This document shows, in pieces, positions 23,470-34,123 of a stretch of DNA of 34,630 nt (the stretch's first letter is position 1; every line of letters begins with the position of its first letter). The notes beneath the pieces were generated by a model that was not told the origin of the DNA, made no database searches, and saw only the letters and a list, made by a program, of their open reading frames with translations. Position numbers and translations under genes: made by a program. The stretch spans positions 53,679 through 88,308 of the forward strand of contig NW_027192194.1 in assembly GCF_041956535.1 (NCBI RefSeq), written 5' to 3'. The stretch comes from Calcarisporiella thermophila CBS 279.70 (taxonomy: Eukaryota; Calcarisporiellomycota).

Positions 23470-24380
23470 AATACTGCTTGTCCAATGGCTGAGAGAGAAT
23501 TTCATTGAACATAGAATCAGTGTAGTAGTGAATGGACAAGGAAAGTATAGGAAAATGGTTTTATTACGAGCAGAAGCTTCCCAGATGTTGGGTGGTCCAA
23601 GCTATCTCAATATCCGCAAGGGAATACAACGGATCTGCTCATATCTGAATTAGAGTAGAACACATTTCAGCTGAGCAGCGAAGCTCGGTTAATTTTTTGG
23701 TTAGATGTTTCCTTATTATGGATTCTTCTTAGAAGAAACAAGGTCAAAGCAGCCATTAGCCATTTGAACACAACAAGGGGTGGGAGAATAAAATAACAGC
23801 ACTTAATTCATCCGCATTGGATGTGAAAATCCAGTTACGCAAGTGATAAAACCATTTCTCAGGCTTCCGAGGATTTACGCCCAGGGACCAAATTCTTGAG
23901 AAATCTTGTGTGCGTATTATTTTGAAGTTAGGGGGATTGCGAGTACGGTAATACTGAAGCAATGGGGCTATCCTATATGAAAGAGCCTTTCATTTTCTTT
24001 ACTCCAGAAACAATCCATCTTAATCCAAAAAATATAGCACGACGAGAAAGAAAATGAAAATAATGATGGGTTTTATTAGTTGAGCCAAAAAGCAAAAGAA
24101 AAGGAGGTGGCCAAGTTTATCTTTTATAGAGGATGGAGATAAGCAAATAGTGGTTGGAACCGGGGCGGACGACACGAAAATATCAAAAAGAAATACAATC
24201 GTGGTGAATCAAAGTGGATAAAGGGGAGGATGACGGGCAGGAAGTGTATAGAACTTATAAAAAGGGCAAAAAATAATAAATCCAAAGCATAAAGAAAACT
24301 AAGTATATAATATCTTGGAAGTTAGAAAATAAAAAGTTTATATATATCAATAAAAAAAGGTTGATTTGAAAAAAAAAAAA
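23470..24380. other. Intergenic, no supported gene
   Basis: Between the inverted-repeat element and the VPS1 3' end. A 68-codon minus-strand frame (23756-23962) shows no motif. AT-rich tracts from about 24290 on fit a VPS1 3' UTR and terminator. Confidence 0.5.
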
Positions 24381-27009
24381 CTAGACAGCCGACACAATCT
24401 CATCTGCTTTCTGCAGAGCCTCAATCATCTTCTTACACTCCTTTCTTCGTTGGATGGTAAATTCGCTCTCACCGAGCATAGACTCAAGTTGGTCAGGGCG
24501 ATAAAGTTCTTGCAATAGCTCACGCTGGAGTTCTTCTTTTGCATGATTCACAAGATTAAGGACAATGGCCTTTGGGACCATATCGACCATAGTGCGCTTG
24601 ACGATATTGAAATAAGATTGAATTAGAAGTTTAATAACTTCGGTCTCAATTGTCTCGCGTTCACTAAGAGTCGTGGAGGCTTTCAGAACGGGAGGTGGCT
24701 ATATTATTCGCAAATGTGTACGTTAGCAAGTTAATCCTCATGCATGTATTTGATAGGAGCAGTGAGTTACCGGTTCCAACACTCCACTCTTCTTCTTCTT
24801 ATTTGTAAAGAAACTGCCAAAGAACGAAGAAGAGTTCGTGTCTTCGGCCAGTAGACTAGAGGGCAAGCTGGTTGTGGAGCCAGAGCGCAACTTGGGATCA
24901 TTTGCCGGAGGTTGAGGCTTAGAAGCATTGATCCGTTCGTTTACCACCGCCATTGCCTTGTGGCCATTAAGGAAATCAGGGTGAGCAGTATTAATATAGC
25001 AGGCCTCCATACTTTAGAAGGTTTCGCCATAGGTTAGAAGTGAATAAAGCGATGCAAGGATACTGGATTGCAATACTCACGCAACAAGATCTTGTACCAA
25101 TTTGTTCGTGGGAGATATGGCCTTCTTGAAGAACCCAATTACGGTCTGGTAAAATTTCTCTCGAAGAGCCGGGAAACGTTTGAAAGTCTGCTTCGCAAGT
25201 AGTTGGCCCAGAATTCTCACCAGCTCATCGTAGACCAACGACACGCACTTCAGACTTGGCTCTTCTAATCTCTTTATTTGCTGCTTTATAATAACCTCAA
25301 AGGCCGTGGTGGCGACAAAAAGTGCCGGTGAAGATCCCTATAACGTTGTGATAAAACTCAATCACACTATTTCAAACTTTGCTATGGATAAAGGAAGAGC
25401 ATACCGAGCTATTATATAATATAGTTCGAATATCTACATCCTTCACTTGATCGAAAGGATCGATGCTCTTCACTCCATTTGCATAAATTTCGTGAAAAAC
25501 GAAGCTTATACGAGCACCACCAGACAACTCAAAGCTTGACAGTTCATTCGATTTCCCATCGATGATCGTGCGGAAATCATTGCAGAATTCGGTGATAATA
25601 CTCAGAGTTAGATTGGCTTGTAGTGAAGGGTTGTCGACAGGATCCCCAAGTTGCCCAAGCTCGGTTTGATATTTTGTAAGCGCTGCTTGAATTTTGGCCT
25701 TGATTTCAGGAAGTGTATTGCGAATATGATGCATTAAAATCTTTGAATAAAAAAGGAGTTAGTTAAATTGTGGAGATCATATTGGTTAGAATCGTGCAGA
25801 CCATGTTGAGCTTGCGAGCAAGGAAAGGTGTACCACAGTATTGTGCTTTACTTCTGTAAGAGACATGATTTTCAAAGAAGAGTCGCTCTGCATCTAACGC
25901 GGATTTTATTGATTTTTTGGTTTCAACGTCACGCTGGCCACGATTTACAACCGGCACATAACCTGCAAATATAAGGAAAATTTGTTCAATCAATATTAAT
26001 GGCTTGTATTGAGGGAAATGAATAGTCGAAAAATCTCAGTTGTTTACCAAGGCGAAGTGGAATGATTTTATTAGCCAAGATGTCCACCACGTCCGTTCCC
26101 TGATCCATCAGATCTACCTTTGTCAATACACCAATAGTGCGTGAGCCTTCCGGATCGACCTCCCGGGCTAGCTTCAACCCGTCTGAATTTGCGAGGTCGG
26201 TGTTTGCAGCTGTAACTGCGAGGATGATGGCGTTGGGCTTACTAATATATTTCAATACCATTTCACGGATTTGCTTCTCGATATCTTTGGGTTGATCCCC
26301 AACTGGTACCTAGAATGCCAAGGTATGTTCATTAAGTAGTCCATTTGATTGCAGTCAATGAAAACCAAAAAATTTACTTTAGTAAGCCCAGGAAGATCTA
26401 CTAAAGTCAATGTTAAAACATTAGGCGAATAGACACGCAAATTGATCGGCTGGGGCGAGATTCCTACGTATTCGAAATTTTCCATGAATTATAGCGAGAA
26501 GAAGAATTAAGAGCCTACTTTTTTTTCTTACTCACCAGCATTTTTGCCGGTCTTAACTTCAGTGTCACGCACAATTTCATCGCGAATTTCATCAAAATTA
26601 TAGAAACGCTTTCCAGGAAGATGTAGGAATTCTCCATATTCTTCTGTACTAGTTTGCGGTACTTCCTCTTCGCTATTTTGCTTATTTTCCAATAAACCAT
26701 TTACTTTCGTTGCCGGTTTGTTAATAAGTTGTAGGATCTAGTTACAATTGACATTAGTATACAATCAATCTTATTATCTTCACTTAAATTTTTATTCTAT
26801 TTTACCAGAGGCCGTCGCGTTACGATGCCCGTCCCTCGTGGTAAGAAATCGCGTCCTACAATGTTTTCCAAAACAGAGCTCTTCCCGCTTGACTGAGCAC
26901 CGACTACCACGATTTGCGGTAAATCGATTGGATTGTGAACACCAACCATGGAGAACGCATCCTGAAGCTTGTTGACTGTTTTGATGAGGGATGAACTGAG
27001 ATCAGACAT
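24381..27009 (-). CDS. VPS1: Dynamin-like GTPase Vps1
   Basis: Nine exons: 27009-26806, 26737-26536, 26463-26378, 26309-26048, 25962-25802, 25740-25405, 25337-25081, 25011-24771, 24698-24381; 688 residues (yeast Vps1: 704). It drives membrane scission in vacuolar sorting, endocytosis and peroxisome division. G motifs are intact: GAQSSGKSS (37-45), DLPG (158-161), TKVD (227-230). The variable insert before [17 protein letters not shown] is short and acidic. SGFF-like [16 protein letters not shown] precedes the GED (PPPVLKA onward, residue 584), which ends [15 protein letters not shown] near the C-terminus. These details match Vps1 rather than Dnm1/Drp1. Intron 5 has a rare GTCTGC donor. A possible 5' UTR intron (donor GTAATGAG, acceptor CAATTAG) lies just before the ATG. 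Confidence 0.97.
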
Positions 27010-27305
27010 CCTGCTTTCTAATTGCTTAAAGAATCTGGTAACAAGAAAATAGTCAAATTCAGTCTTTAGCCATCTTTTATTAATTATGTACAACGGCATC
27101 TCATTACCTCTACACACCACAAACAAAGGTGAAAATGCCTGGATAAATTTCAGGAAAAACTAGAGCAAGTTTCAGTTACATTCTGTCCCTTGGCAGCTGA
27201 GGTTAGAATAGAATCCAAAGAGGATGACGTCGACTGACACTATTTTTTAATTTTCTAACGCGTTTTAATATCCCGTACGCGAGTTCATGACATTCTAATT
27301 TAATA
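27010..27305. promoter_or_regulatory. Divergent promoter of VPS1 and CENP-K
   Basis: 296 bp separate the two start codons, so both promoters must lie here. A TGACGTC near 27225 and an ACGCGT at 27258-27263 are the only recognisable words. Confidence 0.6.
27258..27263. promoter_or_regulatory. Possible MCB box (ACGCGT)
   Basis: The palindrome AACGCGTT lies about 45 bp before the CENP-K start codon. ACGCGT is the site bound by the fungal G1/S factor MBF, and CENP-K acts at the kinetochore, so cell-cycle control is plausible. A single copy could be chance. Confidence 0.25.
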
Positions 27306-28518
27306 ATGCAAAATATTAGACAGTTAATTTATCAGGCCAAACTTCACCCACAGATATATGGCCCAGACACTGCGGGTCCAAATGCAAGAGTGCTCGAAGC
27401 CATTGAAATCTTAAAGCAGGAATGTGAAGATGCAAGATCGCGACTAGAATTAGTTGAGTACATATATAAAAGGTGCGTTTACCAAATACTTAACAATTGA
27501 CAACATGGTAGGCACATTCACGGATAGGTAGCACCGTTGCACAAGATGAAGTGAAAATGCAGGTAGATATATGATGATATAAATTATTCTCGAAATTGTT
27601 AATTTTACTAATTTTGTATCAGAGACTGCGAGTGTTAAAAGCAGAGGAGCGAAGATTGAATAAAGAAATAGCACAGCAAACAAATGGTAATTTGCATAGT
27701 CAAAATAGAGTGTAAATCATTTAACCGATATCATTTTCCTAGCTTCTTCGTTGATCGAGAGTACACATGAAGAAGTTTTGCGAGTGTTAGTCAAGGATCA
27801 CATAAACAGGACAATCCAGCAATATCGCAATGCTCTAATAGGGTTGCGACAAGAACTGCGAGATACAGAAGCAAATTTGGCAAGGTGTGTGGTTGTATCT
27901 GTTATCTCATATTAGTTTGCATTGGACTCTATTTCTATCTTCGCACTTAGGGAAAGAGAGATTCTCAACGAGTCATTAGAAATAGAAACAGCTCTACAGA
28001 GAAAGCTTGAGTCACTGCAAACTTCGTCTAGCACATACAACTCAAAATTAAGGTAATATTGCATGGGATTATATGACCTAGTAACGGCAATATTCTCACT
28101 TAGAATCTACCGCAATAGCGAAACGAAGCAAGAGATTTCTGCCGTAAAAAAAAGGAGCCACCGAATCATGACTGAACTGGTCAAATTCATTGACAAATAT
28201 TACCCTCCCCGTTACATCGAAGCAAGAGTATGTGTCTGTAGTCATAGCACGCGCATAGATGTTTAAGTTAATATTTTTCTCTAGGAGAGACGTGGTCCAC
28301 TTGATGATATGTTCGGAGTTAACCAAAAAACTAGTTCCCTGAAATCTATTCTTGAAGATCTTATGAATTTGGCGGTGGCAAGACCAGGGGACGCTTATGT
28401 ACAAATTCGCCCTGATATCCATTGGCCGCCATATATTGAGTTACTAGTGAAGGCAGGGATTGCGACCCGACACCCGAGAGACGCTTCAAAGATAAAACTA
28501 GTGGAATTTCATATTTAA
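27306..28518 (+). CDS. CENPK: Inner-kinetochore protein CENP-K (Sim4/Mcm22 homologue)
   Basis: Six exons: 27306-27472, 27625-27686, 27743-27884, 27951-28052, 28104-28227, 28285-28518; 276 residues (human CENP-K: 269). CENP-K pairs with CENP-H in the CCAN, the protein layer between centromeric chromatin and the outer kinetochore. Residues about 30-185 are strongly charged and helical, as for a coiled coil. FIDKYYP corresponds to the conserved helix before the C-terminal block. That block, AYVQI followed by WPPYIELLVKAGIATRHP and KIKLVEFH, matches the CENP-K ending (WPPYVELLL-GIALRHPED-RIRLE) and is the basis of the call. The exon 2 acceptor is the second AG of CAGAG; the first would give a stop. 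It is divergent from VPS1 and convergent with URA4. Confidence 0.87.
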
Positions 28519-28720
28519 TTACATTGTGTTATTTCGTCCCCATATTGTAATTATAGTAATTTGTTATTATTAACAAAAGTATTCATGCTATAAATGACTT
28601 TTATTCATTTTGAAGAACGTGATAAGAAAATATAGAAAACTTCAGACTGCTTTGATCAATCGATTGTTTTTTTTCTTCATACATATTATCAATAGCCACC
28701 AATGCATACGAGAAATAGCA

Positions 28721-30244
28721 TTATTTGTTCCAATTTTTATCAATGCGCCATGAGAGTGGACGGTTAGCATAGAATGGGACCACTTTTGCATTTCCCTCTT
28801 CCGAGCTATAACCATAACTTGCAGGCACTAGATTATCGTCTTGCACCAGTGTCACTGTGCGCTGCTCTGGAGGTATGCCATAAAATCGCCTTCCGTTTTC
28901 ACATGCAAAGGAAGATAAATTGTTCAGTGCGCCAAATGATTCAAGGAGTGTGGCAAGATAAGGTAGAACAAGTGGCGAAGTGAACACGCCAGCACACGCG
29001 GTAGCACATTCCTTAAGGTGAGCAGGATGAGGGGCAGAATCAGTCCCGAGGAAGAACCGTGGGTGGCCTATATCAAAGATAGTAAACAATTAGACATGAA
29101 TAGATAACGAAAAGACCTAAACAATAGTTATATTCGAGCAATTGAAAACATCAGATCAGGCCAAAATGAATCTTCACTCAATTGCGATAGAAAATGTGCC
29201 TTCCTAGGACATTCCAAAACCTCAAGAGCAACTCAAGGGTTTCAAAATTTGAGGATGCAAGTTTCATAATCGCAGTAGTCCAAACATATCCTCTTGGTTT
29301 TTTTCTCGATCATCACTTGTCTTTTAAACACATATTTTTTATAAGCAACTCACCTTCCTTGATTACATCTCGTAGTGCTTGTCGATCATGCGGGAATTTA
29401 GCAACTGGTTTGCAAAAGTGGTGACATTGTCCTGCCCAGTCATCCACGATCAATTGTAAATGGTGCACAGTGATCGTGCAACCTACCGTGTCCCCAAGTG
29501 ACTTTACCATCTCGACTGCTGCGCGTGTGGTTGCGTGCTCAAGCACAATACGCAGACGAGGAAAGTCTCGGTGAAGTTGTGCTAGATGAGTAAGGAATTT
29601 TTCCTCGGCATTCAGTACACATACATCCTAAAGAGAAAAAGGAAAATAAAGGCTGAGTTCATGTTAACGCTAAAGTAATGGCAATAAAAAATCACCTTTT
29701 CTGCATCGCTCGGGATTTCTCCATGTAAATTCAGCACAAGCCCTTCTTCTTCCATTGCCCGGAATACTGGGTAATAGGTCTCGTAAGATTCAATCCCTGA
29801 ATCGCTATTTGTCGTCACTCCGCGAGGATATGATTTGACTCCTAGATAAATACATTATATTCAAGCACATTATCTCAAGAAATAGAATGGTAATTCATAA
29901 GCTACCAGCGATTCCAGCCTTGCTGGCTTTCCTAATTTCTTCAGGAGTCAACTCAGGAGATAGGTAGAGCGTCATTAAAAACTGAACTCCAGGAGCCAGC
30001 TCTTCCAATTGTGCCTTATATTTTAACGCTTGGTCAACCGACGTGATCGGTGGTTTAAGATTGGGCTAAAAAGTATCATCAGCGTAATCATACTAAAGAT
30101 GAAAATTTGTTCGCAACGAACCATAACGTAGGCTAACGAAACACCACCTTCGGCGACTTGTGGTGTAACAAGACGCATAAGATCTCCTTGGCGAAGATGC
30201 ACATGGAAATCGGCGGCTGCTGGGACCGTAATAATGGCAGACAT
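28721..30244 (-). CDS. URA4: Dihydroorotase
   Basis: Five exons: 30244-30122, 30065-29906, 29841-29696, 29627-29354, 29067-28721; 349 residues (yeast Ura4: 364). It closes carbamoyl-aspartate to dihydroorotate, step three of pyrimidine synthesis. Zinc ligands are visible: His14 and His16 in DFHVHLRQG, the lysine carbamate Lys97 in GVKSYPRG, His in NLHGE, His in LEHATTR, and Asp in GTDSAPHP. The C-terminal region SFACENGRRFYGIP and VVPFYANRPLSWR is typical of the PyrC/Ura4 class. The gene stands alone, not fused to CPSase or ATCase as in animals. Intron 4 (29068-29353) is 286 nt, far longer than the others, and may host an RNA (listed separately). Confidence 0.96.
29145..29323 (-). ncRNA. Candidate C/D-box snoRNA in URA4 intron 4
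   Basis: Within the 286-nt intron, a perfect C box GTGATGA (29310-29316) and a D box CTGA (29151-29154) are flanked by a short terminal stem, AAGACA (29318-29323) with TGTTTT (29145-29150), containing one G-U pair. Intronic location and stem plus box layout fit snoRNAs. The C-to-D distance (about 155 nt) is long for the class, a second CTGA lies just upstream at 29156-29159, I found no clear C'/D' pair, and I could not match a guide to rRNA. It may be chance. Confidence 0.25.
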
Positions 30245-30407
30245 TAATACTATTGTTTAAATTTTTTCGTATTCGGATCACAACTTCGAGTAAATTCAAT
30301 GCAAAACCCAAATTTTGAATCTCAGAGGGTCTTGCGCAGATATTCAATGAATATTGGAGGAGATTATGGTACATAATTTTATGATTAGATTACATTCCAA
30401 ATAGCTC

Positions 30408-32619
30408 TCAATCCACTCTCTTGCGTTTCTTCTTCGGATTTTCATGGTACTCCAACTTCTTCGCTCCCAAGCTTTTTTCCTCATCCAAACCTACTTCCTC
30501 GCCTTTCATACCCATAGTATTTACATCCTTTTCCCCTGATAGAATGCCTGCCCAATAACGCTCCCATTTCACGACTCTAATTTCTCCTGCCTCTTGTAAA
30601 CTCTCCGCCTCCTTCCACTTATTTTTTAGTTTCCCAGTTGGCACGTTTTCAATGTTTTCCTCCTCTTTCACAACCAAACAACACCTGGTGCTATCTAGCC
30701 ATTTTATCTGCAATGGCTCTAATCTTGAAAACAAGCTACGAAGTGTCTGGGTCGTAAAAGTTTCAGGAACATTAAACAGGAAAAAGTGATTTGGACGCGG
30801 TTTGGGTGGTGGCTCAGGAGCGGTGAGATCAAGGAATGGAACTGGAGAATACATGAGATAGACACGATTATAGTAAGCGCTAAGATCGGAATGAGAAAGA
30901 TAAAGCGAAGACAGGTTTTTCGATACAACTTCCGCTGATTGTTCAGCAGGTGACCTTTCGGTGACGCTTGTATCCATTTTGCTCCCATTCTCCACCATTT
31001 TCTCATTTTCCTCGATTCGTTGATCAGCAATTTCTAGTTCTGTATCTTTTCTCTTCTCCTCAAATCTCTCCTCCTCCTTCGCGGTTTCTACGGGAAAAAT
31101 TGTAAGTAAGGGAAGAGGGAAGGGAGGGGATGATAAGTTAAAAATTTAAATCAAAATTTCAGTCTAACCTTTAAATATGACAAGATGAGCCATGCGAAGC
31201 AAAGCGCATCCAGTTAGATATGAGTCGTAGCCTGCTTCATGTAGTGCCATTTCCGTATCTATTTTTGCATCATCCGGCTGTGAATACCTCTGAAAATTTT
31301 CCTCGAAAACTGCACAAATACCTCGAGATCAGCATGAGTATAAAAACCTTAAACATAATGTATTACCTATTTTTGGCCCTAATTTCGCAAATTGCCCATG
31401 CTGTGTAATTTCATATAATGCCGCAAGACCAGATGCCCCAATATGCGTCTAATATAACAAGTGGAGTCAAATATTTATGGCATCCTCATTATTTTAAGGA
31501 TAAATACCTTAAGTAGCGGTTGATTTTCTGCAACATATTTAGTATCAATAATAACTCCAAATAGTTTTAGTAAGAGCTCTTTATACTCCTCCAATGTTTC
31601 GGGCAGGTCTTGAACAAAGTGGTGAACGAGATGACAAAGATCATACATGCAATTGTGTCCGATCAGTGGCTTTTTCGCCTCTATAAGGGCATCAATCACT
31701 TGGCGGAAGTTAGGAGATAGTTGACTGCCTTCCTCTAGGCTTTTGGCCCGTTCTTCCTCATTAAGTCGGGTTACTTCTATGCTTTTTTCTTGGCTTACGC
31801 CTTGAAGGAAACCATTATGCCTTTAAAGAAACGTCATCAGAATAAGTATTATAAAGTGGTCCAATAAAAATAGATCAATAGACGTACTTTTTTAACTCTT
31901 GGTACACTAATCGCCGCAGATAGCTATTCCCCGCTGGAATATTTAGCTTGGATTGTCCAGCATTCTGGAGCCAATCGTATATTTGTTGTCTATAAAAGAT
32001 AAAGAAGTATATTCTAACTAAAACAATGCGGATATCAACGAAAATAGTACATACCTTACGCCCTGCAAAAACTCTCTATTAGAATCATCTTCTGCAATAT
32101 CCGGTTGATTTAAAACTTCTTGGATTTTCTCCTTCGCTTCTATTTCGCTCTCTTTGCTCATGTATGGTATCCCATTTAAGAATAGCTTGTTAAAATCAAA
32201 TCCATGCCCAGCAAGAAATTTAAGGCTAGAGCTGTCAGAAGTAAACCATCGATTGGGGGAGTCGCGATTTGGTCCTTCTCCGGGAAACACAAAGAAATTG
32301 AATGGCCGAGCAACAAAGGATTGGTTAGAAGGAGAAAATGTAAATGTAGTTAACCCAAACTGTATTATACGAAATTGTCCGGAAGTAATTCGATGCTTTT
32401 CGTATCGTGTCCCTGGGTCATCTAGTAAGTTCTCGCGTTCGGGAGGCTCATTCAATCCTAAGGCGATTAAAAAATTCAAATTGGTTAATTCACTAATTCA
32501 ATTCGATGTTTCGATAGTATACCAGTAAGTTCTGTGTCTATCGCGATGAAATCAGCTTTTCGAATAGCCTCCTTAATCATCGGGAGTAATTTCCCGAAGT
32601 TATCGCGTAGTACCTCCAT
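30408..32619 (-). CDS. PARN: Poly(A)-specific ribonuclease PARN
   Basis: Seven exons: 32619-32523, 32457-32055, 31989-31888, 31820-31508, 31448-31367, 31309-31169, 31087-30408; 605 residues (human: 639). A DEDD-type 3' exonuclease that removes poly(A) tails and trims small RNAs. Catalytic residues are all there: Asp28 and Glu30 in IAIDTELTG (the same numbers as human), Asp in LIGHNCMYDLCHLVHHF, and Asp in HEAGYDSYLTG. SSSLKFLAGHGFDFNKLFLNGIPY matches the R3H-side region of the family. The final exon carries the RRM-like part (YYNRVYLMYS, HFFLFNVPETFTTQTLRSLF) and ends in a nuclear-type basic tail, KKKRKRVD. PARN is missing from baker's yeast, so its presence is informative about the lineage. 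The 5' end is divergent from cofilin. Confidence 0.95.
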
Positions 32620-32825
32620 AGCTTTAAATGAAAAGCCTTGCAACGGTCCGAATTTCACTCTGTATTATCACTTATTTTAATTGGAATTTATGACTGCTTG
32701 TTTCGAAGTTATTTGTGATGTCACCCAAATTTTTTGTTGTAAAATAGGAGTGGACCTAGCAATTAAAAGCTTATTCTTCTCTCTTCATTTCGCCTTATCC
32801 TCTTTACTTCCCCTAGGATTTCATA
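32620..32825. promoter_or_regulatory. Divergent promoter of PARN and cofilin
   Basis: Only 206 bp separate the two start codons. A near-palindrome GTGATGTCAC (32715-32724), one base from a CRE/ATF site, lies in it. A pyrimidine-rich tract before the cofilin ATG is consistent with a core promoter of a highly expressed gene. Confidence 0.55.
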
Positions 32826-33464
32826 ATGGTAATAGTTTGTGACATAGTCTGGATCCCTTGTTATCCATGTTTTTTTAAAGAATATGGGAGAAAGGGTTGG
32901 CATTTTGATTTAGAAGTAGTGCAACATTAACCACCATCATCTCCATCATCTAGTCGAGCGGAGTCGCGGTCAACGGTCAATGTCTGGAAGTTTTTCAGAG
33001 TTTGAAGTTAAGGAAAACCTCTAAGTACATCATCTTTTCGCTATCACCCGATTTCAAAGAAATTGTGGTGGAAAAGACCGGCGAGAACGCTTCCTACGAT
33101 GAGTTCGTTGAAATGCTCCCACCCAATGAATGCCGCTATGCTATCTATGATTTCGAGTATGAAAGGCCCGGGGAGGGAACGCGTAATAAGATTTGTTTCT
33201 ACGCTTGGTAATTGAAAAGTCTTTAACTGCTCAATATATACGCTCCACTTCGAGCAATTCTGATTTGTTGATTGGATTTTTTTTGGCCTCATGTTTGATA
33301 GGTCCCCTGATACCTCTAAGATCAAGCAGAAGATGCTTTATGCCTCAAGCAAAGATGCCCTACGGCGGCAATTGGTTGGTATTGGAGCTGAAATCCAAGG
33401 CACAGATCACGCAGAAGTGTCATACGAAGCTGTGTTAGAAAAGGTGTTGCGCTCGTCGTCTTAA
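32826..33464 (+). CDS. COF1: Cofilin (actin-depolymerising factor)
   Basis: Three exons: 32826-32828, 32954-33207, 33302-33464; 139 residues (yeast Cof1: 143). It binds and severs ADP-actin filaments. The first exon is the start codon alone, followed by a 125-nt intron (GTAATAG to CATCTAG), which restores [16 protein letters not shown], the standard ADF start. Landmarks: [69 protein letters not shown] (the long actin-binding helix, split by intron 2), and a short tail ending RSSS. The Ser at position 2 or 3 is the usual regulatory phosphorylation site. It is convergent with RPP1. Confidence 0.96.
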
Positions 33465-33714
33465 ACAGTTTTCATCATGATATACATTTCTGTATGACAT
33501 TAACTCTTTTTTTTCTGAATAATACTTTTTAAATTTTTCTTTTTGCTTCTCATGTGCGTATTGAAGAGAAAAATATCTTCAATTTATATATTTGAAATAG
33601 ACATATTTTTGGAAGGTGGAGCATATTTAAGAACGGTCTTTTTATGTCAAATGCTTATATGACATCTAGTATAGGCTAGGTGGTGGCAGAATACAGTTCC
33701 GTTTATTAGCAAAA

Positions 33715-34123
33715 TTAATCAAAAAGACCAAAGCCCATATCATCGTCTTCCTCCTCCTCTTCTTCTTTCTTATCCTCTTTTTTCTCCTCAACAGCAGCGG
33801 TGGCACCCGCTGTAGTAGTACCAGCAGTAGCGGTAGCAGAAGGGGCGGCTAAGACAATCGAAATAAAATATTAGAGAAAATGATAATAAAAATTAATGAT
33901 CTAAAAAAACAATCAAAATGAATGACTCACCAGATCCAATCTTTTGCAACATCTCCTTCACATTCTTGCCTTCAAGGGCTTTAGCAAAAACAGAAGCCCA
34001 CACAGGCTCAACTTCTACTCCGGCAGCCTTGCAGAGGGCCAAGAGCTTATCGGTGGAAATTTCAACACCGTCATCAGCAAGGATGAGGGAAGCGTACACA
34101 ATGGCGAGTTCAGAGGAAGACAT
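33715..34123 (-). CDS. RPP1: 60S acidic ribosomal protein P1
   Basis: Two exons: 34123-33931 and 33848-33715; 108 residues. P1 forms the stalk of the large subunit with P2 and P0 and recruits elongation factors. [22 protein letters not shown] is the dimer domain start, [18 protein letters not shown] continues it, and an Ala/Thr hinge leads to the acidic tail [18 protein letters not shown], the conserved C-terminal signature. Start chosen at 34123: its context (AAAGATG) is better than the in-frame ATG three codons upstream at 34132 (GTCTATG), and P1 proteins normally begin MSxSELA. The upstream ATG would add MLK. Confidence 0.95.

Noticed and set aside
26797-27126. VPS1 start at the far upstream ATG, giving MFVVCRGNE...
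   Set aside because: Vps1 family proteins start close to the NKLQDA block; the ATG at 27009 fits, and the upstream stretch looks like 5' UTR with a possible intron.
32715-32724. CRE/ATF-like GTGATGTCAC in the PARN/cofilin promoter
   Set aside because: One base off the consensus and a single copy; kept only as a note in the promoter entry.
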